A DNA stretch of 41,544 nucleotides from Prevotella sp. (lineage in GTDB: Bacteria > Bacteroidota > Bacteroidia > Bacteroidales > Bacteroidaceae), in NCBI GenBank assembly GCA_017447515.1, contig JAFSNG010000029.1, positions 1 to 41,544 on the forward strand, in the 5' to 3' direction. Shown one piece after another: positions 1-8,500 of this stretch. Within the stretch, counting starts at the first letter, position 1. Each line of letters opens with the position of its first letter. Below the pieces are notes generated by a model, which was not told the origin of the DNA, did no database searches, and saw only the letters and a program-made list of their open reading frames with translations. The position numbers and the translations under genes were made by a program.

Positions 1-132
1 ACTCTCCTCTGACTGTGTGTCCTGTGTGGCGGTATTCTCCTTGGGCTTCACCTCAACATTGGTCAGCTCAAACCATTCCAACATATGTGTTGGCAACAAA
101 CATTTGGCAAGTGTTTCGTATTGTGGATTCAT
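1..132 (-). CDS. Partial 5' end of a gene cut by the window edge; possible IS-encoded protein
   Basis: An ATG at 132 reads leftwards for 44 codons without a stop and runs off the window. The product begins MNPQYETLAKCLLPTHMLEW, followed by FELTNVEVK and then a polar stretch rich in K, E, T and Q. The LLP..ML.WFE pattern reminds me of the small N-terminal proteins that accompany ISAon1-type transposases in Bacteroidales, but this is recall without a search. Codon use looks coding. The gene is independent of the rhamnose operon, whose terminator lies at 247-278. It could equally be an ordinary hypothetical gene. Confidence 0.4.
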   Translation of the reverse strand, partial: MNPQYETLAKCLLPTHMLEWFELTNVEVKPKENTATQDTQSEES

Positions 133-165
133 TGTGATATCTCGTTTCTTACAAGAACGAAAAAC

Positions 166-196
166 ATCACGGTTTTAGTGTACGCTCACACGTGAT
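166..196. other. Short imperfect hairpin between the left-edge gene and the rhaD terminator
   Basis: ATCACG (166-171) is complementary to CGTGAT (191-196), with an inner GTGT/ACAC pair. It lies about 35 bases upstream of the ATG at 132. It may be an element end or a 5'-leader structure. No T-run follows, so a terminator role is unlikely. Confidence 0.2.
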
Positions 197-216
197 TATG
201 CAGGTGACCCGTTATT

Positions 217-244
217 AGAGGTGAGAGGTCAGAGGTGAGAGGTA
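217..244. repeat. Heptanucleotide tandem array, 4 units (AGAGGTG type)
   Basis: Four adjacent 7-mers AGAGGTG, AGAGGTC, AGAGGTG and AGAGGTA with no interruption. The array abuts the rhaD terminator hairpin (247-278). The same unit type recurs inside rhaB (4206-4219), at the stop codon of the tandem CE12 gene, and in reverse complement inside the second susD signal sequence (20855-20889). Confidence 0.85.
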
Positions 245-246
245 AG

Positions 247-278
247 AAAAAAGCCGGGACGGGAGTCTCGGCTTTTTT
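247..278. terminator. Bidirectional intrinsic terminator after rhaD
   Basis: AAAAAAGCCG (247-256) pairs perfectly with CGGCTTTTTT (269-278). The stem continues through a G-T wobble and GAC/GTC to a GGGA loop. On the minus strand the hairpin begins about 17 bases after the rhaD stop and is followed by a U-run, so it ends the rhamnose operon. The A-run/T-run symmetry means it could also stop transcription from the other side. Confidence 0.9.
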
Positions 279-294
279 CGTGTATGTGGGAGGG

Positions 295-1116
295 TTAGCA
301 GGGGCGCTTCTTGGGGAGGTTGAAGACGTCCTGCACTTCCTTCATCTGGGCTTCGGTCATGCCGTCGGGCTCAGAACCCATGGCACGGGCACACATGTAG
401 ATGTTGGCGGCCTTGCAGAGCACGTCGGTCTGGTCGAAGGCGTCCATAATGTCGGTGCCTACGGCCACGGTGCCATGCTTCTCCCATAGGACTACGTCGT
501 GGGTCTTGATTTGCTCGAGGGTGGCCTCGGCGAGTGCTACCGACGAGGGTAGGGCATAGGGTACGATGCCGATGCCGAGGGGAGCGAAGGCGAGGGTCTC
601 TGGAATCATCGACCACAGCACGCGGGTCATCTCGTCACCCTTCAGGAAACGCTGGATATGGCTCATGGCCACGAGTTCGATGGGGTGGGTATGCAGCGTG
701 GCCTTGTAGCACGAACCGGTCTCGAGCAGATAGTTCTGCAGAGCGAGGTGGGTGGGCAGCTCAGAGGTTGGCACCACGTTCTCGTCGGCGATGACCACAT
801 ACGAGGCGCAGTCGTCGAGGATGCGGATGATGCTTCCGTTCTGCATGGGTTCCTTGGCGAGGTCGCGCATGCGCTTGCCCGTACCTTTACAATAGAAGTA
901 CTTGCCCTTAAGCTGGGGCAGTACCATGCCAATCTGTTTCACTTCGGAAATGGGGGGCAGGGCACGGCACTCGTCGTCCATGAATTCGGTGACGTTGACG
1001 GTGATGTTGCCGCCATTACGCTCGGCCCAGCCTTTCTGCCAGAGGTAGCCAGTGACCTCGGCAATCTGATAAACTACCGCTTTCAACTGTTCGCGGCCTT
1101 CTAAAATACTTTTCAT
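295..1116 (-). CDS. rhaD: Rhamnulose-1-phosphate aldolase
   Basis: Class II zinc aldolase (273 aa; E. coli RhaD is 274) that splits L-rhamnulose 1-phosphate into dihydroxyacetone phosphate and L-lactaldehyde in the cytoplasm. The metal ligands are the HTH histidines 142 and 144 in LHTHPIEL and H214 in WEKHGTV. E119 in PTSELPTH matches the E. coli catalytic glutamate. I chose the ATG at 1116. A longer frame opens with TTG at 1131, but that codon lies inside a heptamer repeat array and the extra residues (KVEN) are repeat-encoded. The gene is last in the operon, about 30 bases after the permease and before the terminator at 247-278. No lactaldehyde reductase or dehydrogenase gene is present in the window. 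Confidence 0.95.
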   Translation of the reverse strand: MKSILEGREQLKAVVYQIAEVTGYLWQKGWAERNGGNITVNVTEFMDDECRALPPISEVKQIGMVLPQLKGKYFYCKGTGKRMRDLAKEPMQNGSIIRILDDCASYVVIADENVVPTSELPTHLALQNYLLETGSCYKATLHTHPIELVAMSHIQRFLKGDEMTRVLWSMIPETLAFAPLGIGIVPYALPSSVALAEATLEQIKTHDVVLWEKHGTVAVGTDIMDAFDQTDVLCKAANIYMCARAMGSEPDGMTEAQMKEVQDVFNLPKKRPC

Positions 1117-1119
1117 ATT

Positions 1120-1147
1120 TTCAACTTTCAACTATCAACTTTCAACT
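1120..1147. repeat. Heptanucleotide tandem array, 4 units (TTCAACT type), abutting the rhaD start
   Basis: Units on the plus strand are TTCAACT, TTCAACT, ATCAACT and TTCAACT. Read with rhaD they are AGTTGAA/AGTTGAT repeats that end three bases before the ATG. The array fills almost all of the rhaP-rhaD intergenic space, where a ribosome-binding site would be, and reaches the permease stop codon. Confidence 0.85.
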
Positions 1148-2481
1148 TAATAATTCTCTCCGTAACGTTCGCGGGTGATGTCGTCGAGGGCGCGGCCACG
1201 GGTGAGGGGAGCACCGATGAAGCCCACGACGAGCGAGATGCAGAGCAGGGCAATCATGCAGAAGGCTGCAATGGTGAAGCCTTCGCCATTCTCACCGTAG
1301 ATGATGGTGAAGATGAGCCCCCAGACTGCCGACAGGCCACGGACGATGAAGAACATCAAGCCCTGAGCTCCAGCACGGAACTTGGCGGGGACGAGCTCGC
1401 TGCCCCACAGGGCATAGAAAATCTGTGGCGACGAACCGCCCTGGACACCCCAGAGGATGGCAAAGAGCCAGAGGCCCACCATGCCGTTGACACCGATGGT
1501 GACGATGACCAGCCAAGCGGCGATGGCCACGAGGAGACCGAAGGTGTAGATGGCCTTGTGGGACGTCTTGTCGATGAGTTTCGACACGATGAATGTCACG
1601 CCCACGATGATGGCCCATTGGATGCAGTTCATCCAGTTGGCGGTCTCGTTGCTTACACCGCCCGCGGTCTCGTAGATGTGGGGCTGGAAGAAGCCCATGA
1701 CGGATGCTACGAGGTTCCACGTCAGATAGATGGTGGCGAGGAAGATGACGGTACGGATGGCAATCTTGTTGGAGAACAGCACCTTGATATTGTCCAGCAG
1801 GCCAGCCTTCTTGTCGTCAGCCTTCTGGGCGGTAAACTCGGCACTCTCCTGCAACTGGCGCTGCAGGTTCCAGGCGATGAAGGCCACGACGAACAGCGTG
1901 AAGAAGACGATGCGCGACGAGAAGGCATTGACCGCCTCCTGCGACATATCGGCACCGCCAAAGAGGTGTGCCACACTCTCTACCCATCCGAAGAGGTAGC
2001 CGCCAGGGGCAAAGAGCATACCGAACAGGAGGATGCACATGGGTCCGAAGCCCCACGACATCTGTGAGATGCAGATGTTGCGACCGCGGTTGTTGACTTC
2101 GGACGACTCAGAGATATAGGTCCATGAGGCCGGCACGCCCACGCCCACGGAGATGCCCGTGACGAGGAAACCGCAGAGCAGCATGGGGAAATTCATGGAG
2201 AACATGATGAGCAGTACGCCCGTCATGTAGACCAGCAGATTGTAGGTGAAGATGAACTTACGACCGTACTTATCAGCCAGGAAACCGCCGATGATGGCAC
2301 CGATGGCAGCACCGAGGCAGTTGGCTGAGATGAAGTTCAGCCAGCCGAGGTGTACCTCGGAGAGTCCGAGGTAGTTCTGCCACAAGGTCAAGCCCGATGC
2401 TCCAGCCACAATGGCACCGGCATCGAGGTAATTGGTGAGAGACACCGCAATGGTGCTCTTTAAAGATCCAGAATTTGCCAT
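1147..2481 (-). CDS. rhaP: MFS sugar permease, probable L-rhamnose importer
   Basis: Major facilitator superfamily protein of 444 aa with about 12 hydrophobic segments. The loop after the second segment carries the MFS signature GGFLADKYGRKF (roughly residues 65-76). It resembles MFS sugar porters rather than the RhaT family of E. coli. Its place inside an operon of rhamnose kinase, isomerase and aldolase genes supports L-rhamnose uptake across the inner membrane; in Bacteroides thetaiotaomicron an MFS permease (RhaP) has the same context. The ATG at 2481 is 4 bases after the isomerase stop, so the two are probably translationally linked. Substrate specificity is inferred from context only. 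Confidence 0.8.
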   Translation of the reverse strand: MANSGSLKSTIAVSLTNYLDAGAIVAGASGLTLWQNYLGLSEVHLGWLNFISANCLGAAIGAIIGGFLADKYGRKFIFTYNLLVYMTGVLLIMFSMNFPMLLCGFLVTGISVGVGVPASWTYISESSEVNNRGRNICISQMSWGFGPMCILLFGMLFAPGGYLFGWVESVAHLFGGADMSQEAVNAFSSRIVFFTLFVVAFIAWNLQRQLQESAEFTAQKADDKKAGLLDNIKVLFSNKIAIRTVIFLATIYLTWNLVASVMGFFQPHIYETAGGVSNETANWMNCIQWAIIVGVTFIVSKLIDKTSHKAIYTFGLLVAIAAWLVIVTIGVNGMVGLWLFAILWGVQGGSSPQIFYALWGSELVPAKFRAGAQGLMFFIVRGLSAVWGLIFTIIYGENGEGFTIAAFCMIALLCISLVVGFIGAPLTRGRALDDITRERYGENY

Positions 2482-2485
2482 AACC

Positions 2486-3916
2486 TTATCTGCAAACTAC
2501 ATCACACTCAATATTGAAAATCTTGGCAACCTTCAGGATGGTGTCGATATGATGACCGACAGCAGCAGCCATGTGGTGGGTAGGACCAGCCTCGCTCCAC
2601 TTGTTGACGAACTCGCGGCAGCTCAAAGAGAACTTCGTGCGCATGTTGGTATCGCCAAAGGTGAAGATGGGGCCTTCCTCGTTGACACCCTCGGCAGCCA
2701 CGAACTTGAACACGCCGTTCTTATCCTGTGTGATGGCCAGATAGGTGACAGGGCCTACAGGGGGATAGAACTGGGTGAGGTAGCCACCACCAGCCTTGCC
2801 GTGGAAGACAGGCACAATCTTCATTGTGGGCTTCTTGGCCTGCGAGATGTCGAAGTCGCCAGAGCCAGAGTGTCCGATGATGCAGATGTCCTTGGGGAAG
2901 TCGATAGAGTACATCTCGGCCAGCGTGCCTGTGCCTGAGATAGTCTTCAGGATAGACATGGCCATAGCGACCTTCATGTCGCCCTCGACAGCGCAGGCGG
3001 TATGCTGCTTGATGAGCATGGAGAAGGCAGGAATGAGCATGGAGTCGAGCTTGCCGGCAATGCCCTGTGCAAAGCCGTCGTAGTGGGAGGCTATCATGCC
3101 GAGCTTCTCGTCCTTCACCCACTGTTCGAAGGCTACGACATATTTGGCCATATCCCAAACTTTCTCTACTGTACCACCACCCTCGATGTCGAAGGTTGCC
3201 AGGATGTCCTCAGCCTTCGCACGGATGGCAGCCTCGTCGGTGATGTTGTCGGCAATGGCCCACATCTTCTCCCAGTCGAACTGCTTGGTATAGACGAACA
3301 TGCGGTGGTAGAGGTTGGTCTCGTCGATGTAGAGGTCCATCATGCCAGGATAGGGACGGCCAATCTGTGCGATGTTGGTATCGCGGAAGCGGCGACGCAC
3401 CTGGGCAGCACGGCACCAGTCCTCAATCTCTGCCTGACAAGCGGGGTCGCCACCCTCTACAACGCCTGTAATCACTGCCGAGCGCTTGCCGGCACGATTC
3501 AGGTCGGCCACCATCTCGCCAATGGCACCGCAGGCATAGAGCTCGCCCAGCCATGTGGGGATGTCGGTCTTGGCATAGTCGGGAGCCAGCTTCTTCTGCA
3601 GGTTCACGATGACTACGGGCACATCGAGGTCGCGCACAGCAGGCAGCATGTTGTAAGAGGTGCAGTAGGTGAGCATCTGGAGGATGACGAGGTCGACATC
3701 AGCAGCGCGGAACTTGTCGCCTGCAGCCATCGACTGCTCCTTGGTGGTTACCATGCCACCATCGATAATCTCAATCGTGTCGGGCAGCGTCTTCTTGAAT
3801 GCTTCATACTGAGCCTCGAACTCGGGAACGAGTTGTGGGAACTGTGGCAGGTATGCCTGCAGCGCAATGCTGAAGACACCTACCTTTGCTTTGGTTTCTA
3901 CTAATGGTTTTGCCAT
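2486..3916 (-). CDS. FucI/AraA-fold sugar isomerase, probable L-rhamnose isomerase substitute
   Basis: A 476-aa protein of the L-fucose/L-arabinose isomerase superfamily, not of the classical RhaA family (about 420 aa, xylose-isomerase-like barrel). Probable Mn-site residues are E311 (CAVEGD), E334 (LAEMYS), H349 (IIGHSG) and H447/H448 (GPTHHMA). Their spacing matches E306, E333, H350 and H450 of E. coli AraA. The gene sits between rhamnulokinase and permease, 7 bases after the rhaB stop, where an L-rhamnose to L-rhamnulose isomerase is required, and no other isomerase is present. I therefore infer it acts on rhamnose. Alternatives are an L-fucose or L-arabinose isomerase recruited to the operon, with a true rhaA elsewhere in the genome. 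Confidence 0.75.
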   Translation of the reverse strand: MAKPLVETKAKVGVFSIALQAYLPQFPQLVPEFEAQYEAFKKTLPDTIEIIDGGMVTTKEQSMAAGDKFRAADVDLVILQMLTYCTSYNMLPAVRDLDVPVVIVNLQKKLAPDYAKTDIPTWLGELYACGAIGEMVADLNRAGKRSAVITGVVEGGDPACQAEIEDWCRAAQVRRRFRDTNIAQIGRPYPGMMDLYIDETNLYHRMFVYTKQFDWEKMWAIADNITDEAAIRAKAEDILATFDIEGGGTVEKVWDMAKYVVAFEQWVKDEKLGMIASHYDGFAQGIAGKLDSMLIPAFSMLIKQHTACAVEGDMKVAMAMSILKTISGTGTLAEMYSIDFPKDICIIGHSGSGDFDISQAKKPTMKIVPVFHGKAGGGYLTQFYPPVGPVTYLAITQDKNGVFKFVAAEGVNEEGPIFTFGDTNMRTKFSLSCREFVNKWSEAGPTHHMAAAVGHHIDTILKVAKIFNIECDVVCR

Positions 3917-3923
3917 AATGTTA

Positions 3924-5420
3924 TTATTTTTGATTTGTTACTGTTAGATATTTCTCGTATGCCTTGTCCCAGGCGGACTTGTCGCCAGTGGGATGATAGG
4001 GAACCATATCGACGCTGTTGGCAATGATGTGGCGCATCTCCCAGATGTCCTTCACCAGCCCCGTGGCCTTCGCCTGCAGCATGATGTTGCCGATGGCCGT
4101 ACACTCCTGCGGACCTGCCAGCACCTCAACGCCCAAGGCATCGGCCGTAAACTGGTTGAGGTACTTGTTGAGGCTGCCTCCGCCAATGACGTGCAATACA
4201 ATATTAGAGGTAAGAGGTGAGTTCTTGAACTCCATCAGCCACTGGAATACCTGCTTATACCTCAGCGCCAGAGAATCGAAGATGCAACGGCAGATTTCTG
4301 CTGGTGTCTCTGGCACAGGCTGCTTCGTATCACGGCAGTATTGCTGGATAGCCTCAATCATCGACGAGGGATTGGCGAACGCTGCATCGTCCGGATTGAT
4401 GATGCTGCGGAATGCCTCGACCTGCATGGCTGAGCCCTGCAATTCAGGATGCGACAGCTGGCGCACCTCCTCAGGCCATTCCTTGCGGCACCGCTCATAG
4501 AGCCACATGCCACAGATATTTTTCAGGAAGCGCGTCGTGCCCTCGATGCCGCCCTCGTTGGTGAAATTCAGTTCGTAGGAACGGTCGTTGATGATGGCAT
4601 CCTTGGTCTCGATGCCCATCAGGCTCCACGTGCCGCTTGAGAGGTAGGCGAAATTCTCGTTCTTGGCAGGTACTGCAGCCACGGCAGCACCTGTATCGTG
4701 ACCAGCAACGGCGATTACAGGCACAGGACCCAGTCCCGTCATCTTTTGTACTTCTTCGGTCAGCACACCAATCTGGGTGCCTGGCTGGACCATGCGTCCG
4801 AAATGGTCGCGCGTCAGTCCGACGCTTGCGATGAGCTTCTCGCTGAGATCGCCTGTGCGTGGGTCGAGCATCTGGGAGGTAGATGCAATGGTGTATTCGC
4901 AGACCGCCTCGCCAGTGAGCATCCACGACAGGGCATCAGGTACGAAGAGTATTTTGCTGCAATGCCGCAAAGCGCTGTTGCCTGCCTGCTGCATGGCATA
5001 GAGCTGGAACAGCGAGTTGAAGTTCATGAATTGGATGCCAGTGATGTCGTAGACTTCACGTTGCGGAACCACGCGAGACAGGTAGTCGTCCATCGCTGCA
5101 AAGGTATGCGGGTCGCGATAGGCCATCGGATTGCGCAGGATGGCTCCATCCTCACCAATGCATACGAAATCGACACCCCACGTGTCGATGCCGATGGAGG
5201 TGATGTTCAGTCCTCTGCGGGCAACCTCCTTCAGACCGCGAATCATTTCGAAATACAGGGCGTAGAGGTCCCAATAGAAGTGTCCGCCCGTTTCGATGAG
5301 ATTGTTGGGGAAGCGGGTAATCTCTTCCTGTTCCAAACGCCCGCCGTTGATGCTGCCAATGATGGTTCGTCCACTGGTTGCACCCAGGTCGACGGCAAAG
5401 AAATACGTTTTGTTTTCCAT
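3924..5420 (-). CDS. rhaB: Rhamnulokinase
   Basis: FGGY-family carbohydrate kinase (498 aa; E. coli RhaB 489) that phosphorylates L-rhamnulose at O-1 with ATP. The N-terminal nucleotide-binding motif is FAVDLGATSGR (about residues 8-18). GIDTWGVDF follows near 77-85, the catalytic Asp is D242 in VAGHDTGAA, and HVIGGGSLN (about 408-416) is the second ATP-binding motif. I chose the ATG at 5420 (MENKTYFF); the longer frame opens with TTG at 5456, inside the promoter -7 box. It is first in the operon. Two AGAGGTR heptamers (4206-4219) lie within the gene and encode part of a loop (SPLTS) just before the GGGS motif. Confidence 0.95.
   Translation of the reverse strand: MENKTYFFAVDLGATSGRTIIGSINGGRLEQEEITRFPNNLIETGGHFYWDLYALYFEMIRGLKEVARRGLNITSIGIDTWGVDFVCIGEDGAILRNPMAYRDPHTFAAMDDYLSRVVPQREVYDITGIQFMNFNSLFQLYAMQQAGNSALRHCSKILFVPDALSWMLTGEAVCEYTIASTSQMLDPRTGDLSEKLIASVGLTRDHFGRMVQPGTQIGVLTEEVQKMTGLGPVPVIAVAGHDTGAAVAAVPAKNENFAYLSSGTWSLMGIETKDAIINDRSYELNFTNEGGIEGTTRFLKNICGMWLYERCRKEWPEEVRQLSHPELQGSAMQVEAFRSIINPDDAAFANPSSMIEAIQQYCRDTKQPVPETPAEICRCIFDSLALRYKQVFQWLMEFKNSPLTSNIVLHVIGGGSLNKYLNQFTADALGVEVLAGPQECTAIGNIMLQAKATGLVKDIWEMRHIIANSVDMVPYHPTGDKSAWDKAYEKYLTVTNQK
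4206..4219. repeat. Two-unit heptamer (AGAGGTA, AGAGGTG) inside rhaB
   Basis: Two adjacent 7-mers of the same type as the array at 217-244. On the coding strand they encode SPLTS, a variable loop before the conserved HVIGGGS motif. Two units alone could be chance; the call rests on identity with the larger arrays. Confidence 0.5.
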
Positions 5421-5453
5421 TCGTTTTGATGTAGTTTGTTTTAATAGAGAGGG

Positions 5454-5483
5454 CAAAGTTACGAAATTTGTTGGATAATCAAA
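5454..5483 (-). promoter_or_regulatory. Bacteroidota promoter for the rhamnose operon
   Basis: On the minus strand TAACTTTG (5461-5454) matches the -7 consensus TAnnTTTG. TTTG (5483-5480), within a T-run, is the -33 element, 18 bases away (consensus 19-21). The -7 box lies about 33 bases upstream of the rhaB ATG. Confidence 0.7.
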
Positions 5484-5506
5484 AAAAATCTTATCATAAT
5501 TTATGC

Positions 5507-5529
5507 AAAATGCACGAAATTCGCATTTT
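5507..5529. promoter_or_regulatory. Inverted repeat between the divergent rhaB and PL26 promoters
   Basis: The arms AAAATG..CGAA and TTCG.CATTTT are complementary apart from a two-base bulge. They lie between the rhaB promoter (5454-5483) and the -7 box of the divergent lyase gene (5536-5543). It is a candidate operator for a rhamnose-responsive regulator; no regulator gene is in the window, so the assignment is speculative. Confidence 0.35.
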
Positions 5530-5535
5530 TTTTCT

Positions 5536-5544
5536 TACTTTTGC
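5536..5544 (+). promoter_or_regulatory. -7 promoter box of the PL26-like lyase gene
   Basis: TACTTTTGC matches TAnnTTTG plus the frequent following C. It lies 31 bases before the ATG at 5575. No clear -33 TTTG is visible at the proper distance, so this promoter may need an activator. Confidence 0.5.
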
Positions 5545-5574
5545 ACCAATTATTCAAAAACGCAACCGATAGCA

Positions 5575-8500
5575 ATGACTGCAAGACTGACACTACAACT
5601 GCTTTTCCTGCTTGTCACAGCGACGATGATGGGACAGTCGGGACTGAACAAAAAGGACTTTAACCGATACTGGCGGGTGGAATCCGAGTCACCCGACTAT
5701 CGTGTGACTTTCCGCGGCGACACCTGCGAGCTGTTGTCGCCCAAGGGGCTGACGCTCTGGCGCAAAGAGCAGCTGTCGGCAAACAGCGTCGTGGAATATG
5801 ATGCCCAGGTGGTGGACGAGGGTAGGGAAGGTGACCGCCTGAGCGACCTGAACTGTTTCTGGCTGGCCAGTGACCCGCAGCAGAAGGATATCTGGGCAAG
5901 AGCCTCCTGGCGCAGCGGTATCTTCGTGCGCTGCTATACCCTGCAGATGTATTACCTCGGCTATGGTGGCAACCATAATTCCACTACGCGCTTCCGTCGC
6001 TATACGGGCGATGAGCGAGGGGTGGACAGCACAGCCTATCGTCCTGCCATCCTGAAGGAATATACCGATGCGCCCCACCTGTTGCGCCCTAACCACTGGT
6101 ATCATGTGAAGATAGAGAGCCGTGACGGGCGTGTCCGCTTCTTTATGGACGGTGAACTCATCGTGGACTATCTGGACCCTGCACCCCTCGAACGGGGATG
6201 GTTTGGTTTCCGCACCACACTCTCGCGAACACGCATCACAAATTTCCAAAGCCGTTCGCTGGACGACGACGCCCTGACCACGGGCATTCCCCTGCATTGG
6301 CTGCACCAGCCGCAGGCCGCCCAGCCAGTCACCTTCGGCATTCCTTTCCGTCAGGGCGAACTGAAGGATGCAGGATTGCTGGCGCTGAATGACGGTACAC
6401 CCGCTGATGCCTGGGCAACAGCCTGGTGGCCAGACGGTTCCGTGAAATGGGCAGCACTCTCGGCAGTGACCGCCAATCCCTCACCCAAGGTGGTGAAGCA
6501 GGCGAAACGAACCAAGGTGCAGCCCATCGCCATTCACGATACAGGCCATAGTTTTGTTGTCAATACCGGCAAGCTGTGCGTTTGGCTGCCCAAGAGCGGA
6601 CAACAACTCATTGACAGTCTGCAGGTGGACGGAAAAACGGTAGGCGGTGGTGCACTGTTGACAGCCACCACACCCCGAGGGGCTTATCAGTCATCGATTA
6701 ATAAGGTATCTGTAGAACGTCAGAGTCAGGTGGATGCTGTCGTCCGGATAGACGGCACCCATAGCGATGGTCAGCGCCAATGGCTGCCCTTCACGGTGCG
6801 CCTCCACTTCTGGCAGGGTTCGGAACAGGTCAAGATGACACATACCTTCATCTACGATGGTGAACCTTCGGAGGATATGATAGCCTCGCTGGGCATTCGT
6901 TTTGCCATCCCCATGCATACGGAAACGTATAACCGCCATATTGCCTTCGGCATGTCGCCAGAGCGTGTATGGGCTGAACCCGTGCAACCGCTTGACGGAC
7001 GTCGTGACCTGCGCATGAAGGAGTCGCCATCGGAAGAGGGGCGCGGCATTCCACAGCGTCATAACATCCAGATGGACCAGATGCAGGGCAAGCGCATTCC
7101 GCCTCGTGAACAGTTCGACCGTATGGGTCAGGCACTCATTGACCATTGGGCGCAATGGGATGGTTTCCGACTGTCGCAACTGACGGATAACGCCTTCTCT
7201 ATTCGCAAGCGGGCTACCACACAGTCGCCCTGGATAGGAACACTGACGGGCGAACGCGCCCCAGGCTATGCCTTTGTAGGCGACACGGAGGGCGGACTGG
7301 CTGTCCGACTGAAGGATTTCTGGCAGTCGTACCCCTCGACCATCGAGGTCAGTGATGCCCGCAGCAGTGAGGCCCACCTGACCTGCTATCTGTGGAGTCC
7401 GGAGGCAGAACCCATGAATCTGTGCCACTACGACACCATTGCCCACGGACTCTTGGAGAGCTACGAGGATGTGCAGGAAGGTATGAGCACACCCTATGGC
7501 ATTGCCCGCACCAGCGAACTGTGGCTGTTGCCCCAGGGAGGATATGCAGGCAAGGATGCTGCGGTTCGGCAAATGGCTTTGCTGGACGACGAGAACCGCC
7601 TGCTGCCCACCCCTGAATACCTGCATAGCCGCAGGGCTTTCGGCATCTGGTCGCTGCCCACAGCCCACAAGGATGTGGAAGAGCGCCTAGACGAATATAT
7701 CCGCATCTACCAGCAGGAGACGGAACGCCATCGCTGGTATGGTTTCTGGAACTACGGCGACTTCATGCATGCCTACGACCCTGAGCGTGACGAGTGGCGC
7801 TACGATGTGGGAGGCTATGCGTGGGACAATACCGAACTGGCCTCGCCCACGTGGCTGTGGATGATGTTTGTGCGCAGCGGACGTGCGGACATCTGGCGTA
7901 TGGCTGAGGCGATGAGCCGTCATAACAGCGAGGTAGATACCTATCACATCGGTCCCTTCGCCCCTTTGGGCAGTCGTCATAATGTCAGCCATTGGGGCTG
8001 TGGAGCCAAAGAAGCCCGCATCTCGCAGGCAGGATTCCTGCGCTACTATTATTACCTGACTGCTGACGAGCGTATGGGTGACCTGATGCATGCCCAGACC
8101 GATTCCGACACCTTGCTCTGGCATCTTGATCCTATGCGACTGGCAGAGCCACGCGAAAAGTTCCCATGTTCGGCTCCTGCCAGACTGCGCGTAGGACCAG
8201 ACTGGGTGGCGTATGCCGGCAACTGGATGACGGAATGGGAACGTACGGGCAACACCCGCTATCGTGACAAGATTCAGGCTGGCATGACCTCCATCGCTGC
8301 CCTTGAGGATGGTATCTTCACAGGTAATCTGGCCAAGGGCTACGACCCTGCCACAGGACGGCTCAGCTACGATGGGCCGCGCGAACTGCGCAGCACCAGT
8401 CATCTGCTGGCTATCATGGGCGGTTTTGAGGTCATGAACGAACTCCTGCCGATGATGAACAACGACGCCTTCAACCGCTGTTGGCTCGACCACGCCCGCC

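Noticed and set aside
235-489. Plus-strand ORF over the rhaD terminator and 3' end
   Set aside because: It starts within the heptamer array and reads through the terminator hairpin and antisense rhaD.
5503-5574. N-terminal extension of the PL26-like protein from ATG 5503
   Set aside because: It would include the promoter -7 box and place a polar stretch before a typical signal peptide; ATG 5575 is better.
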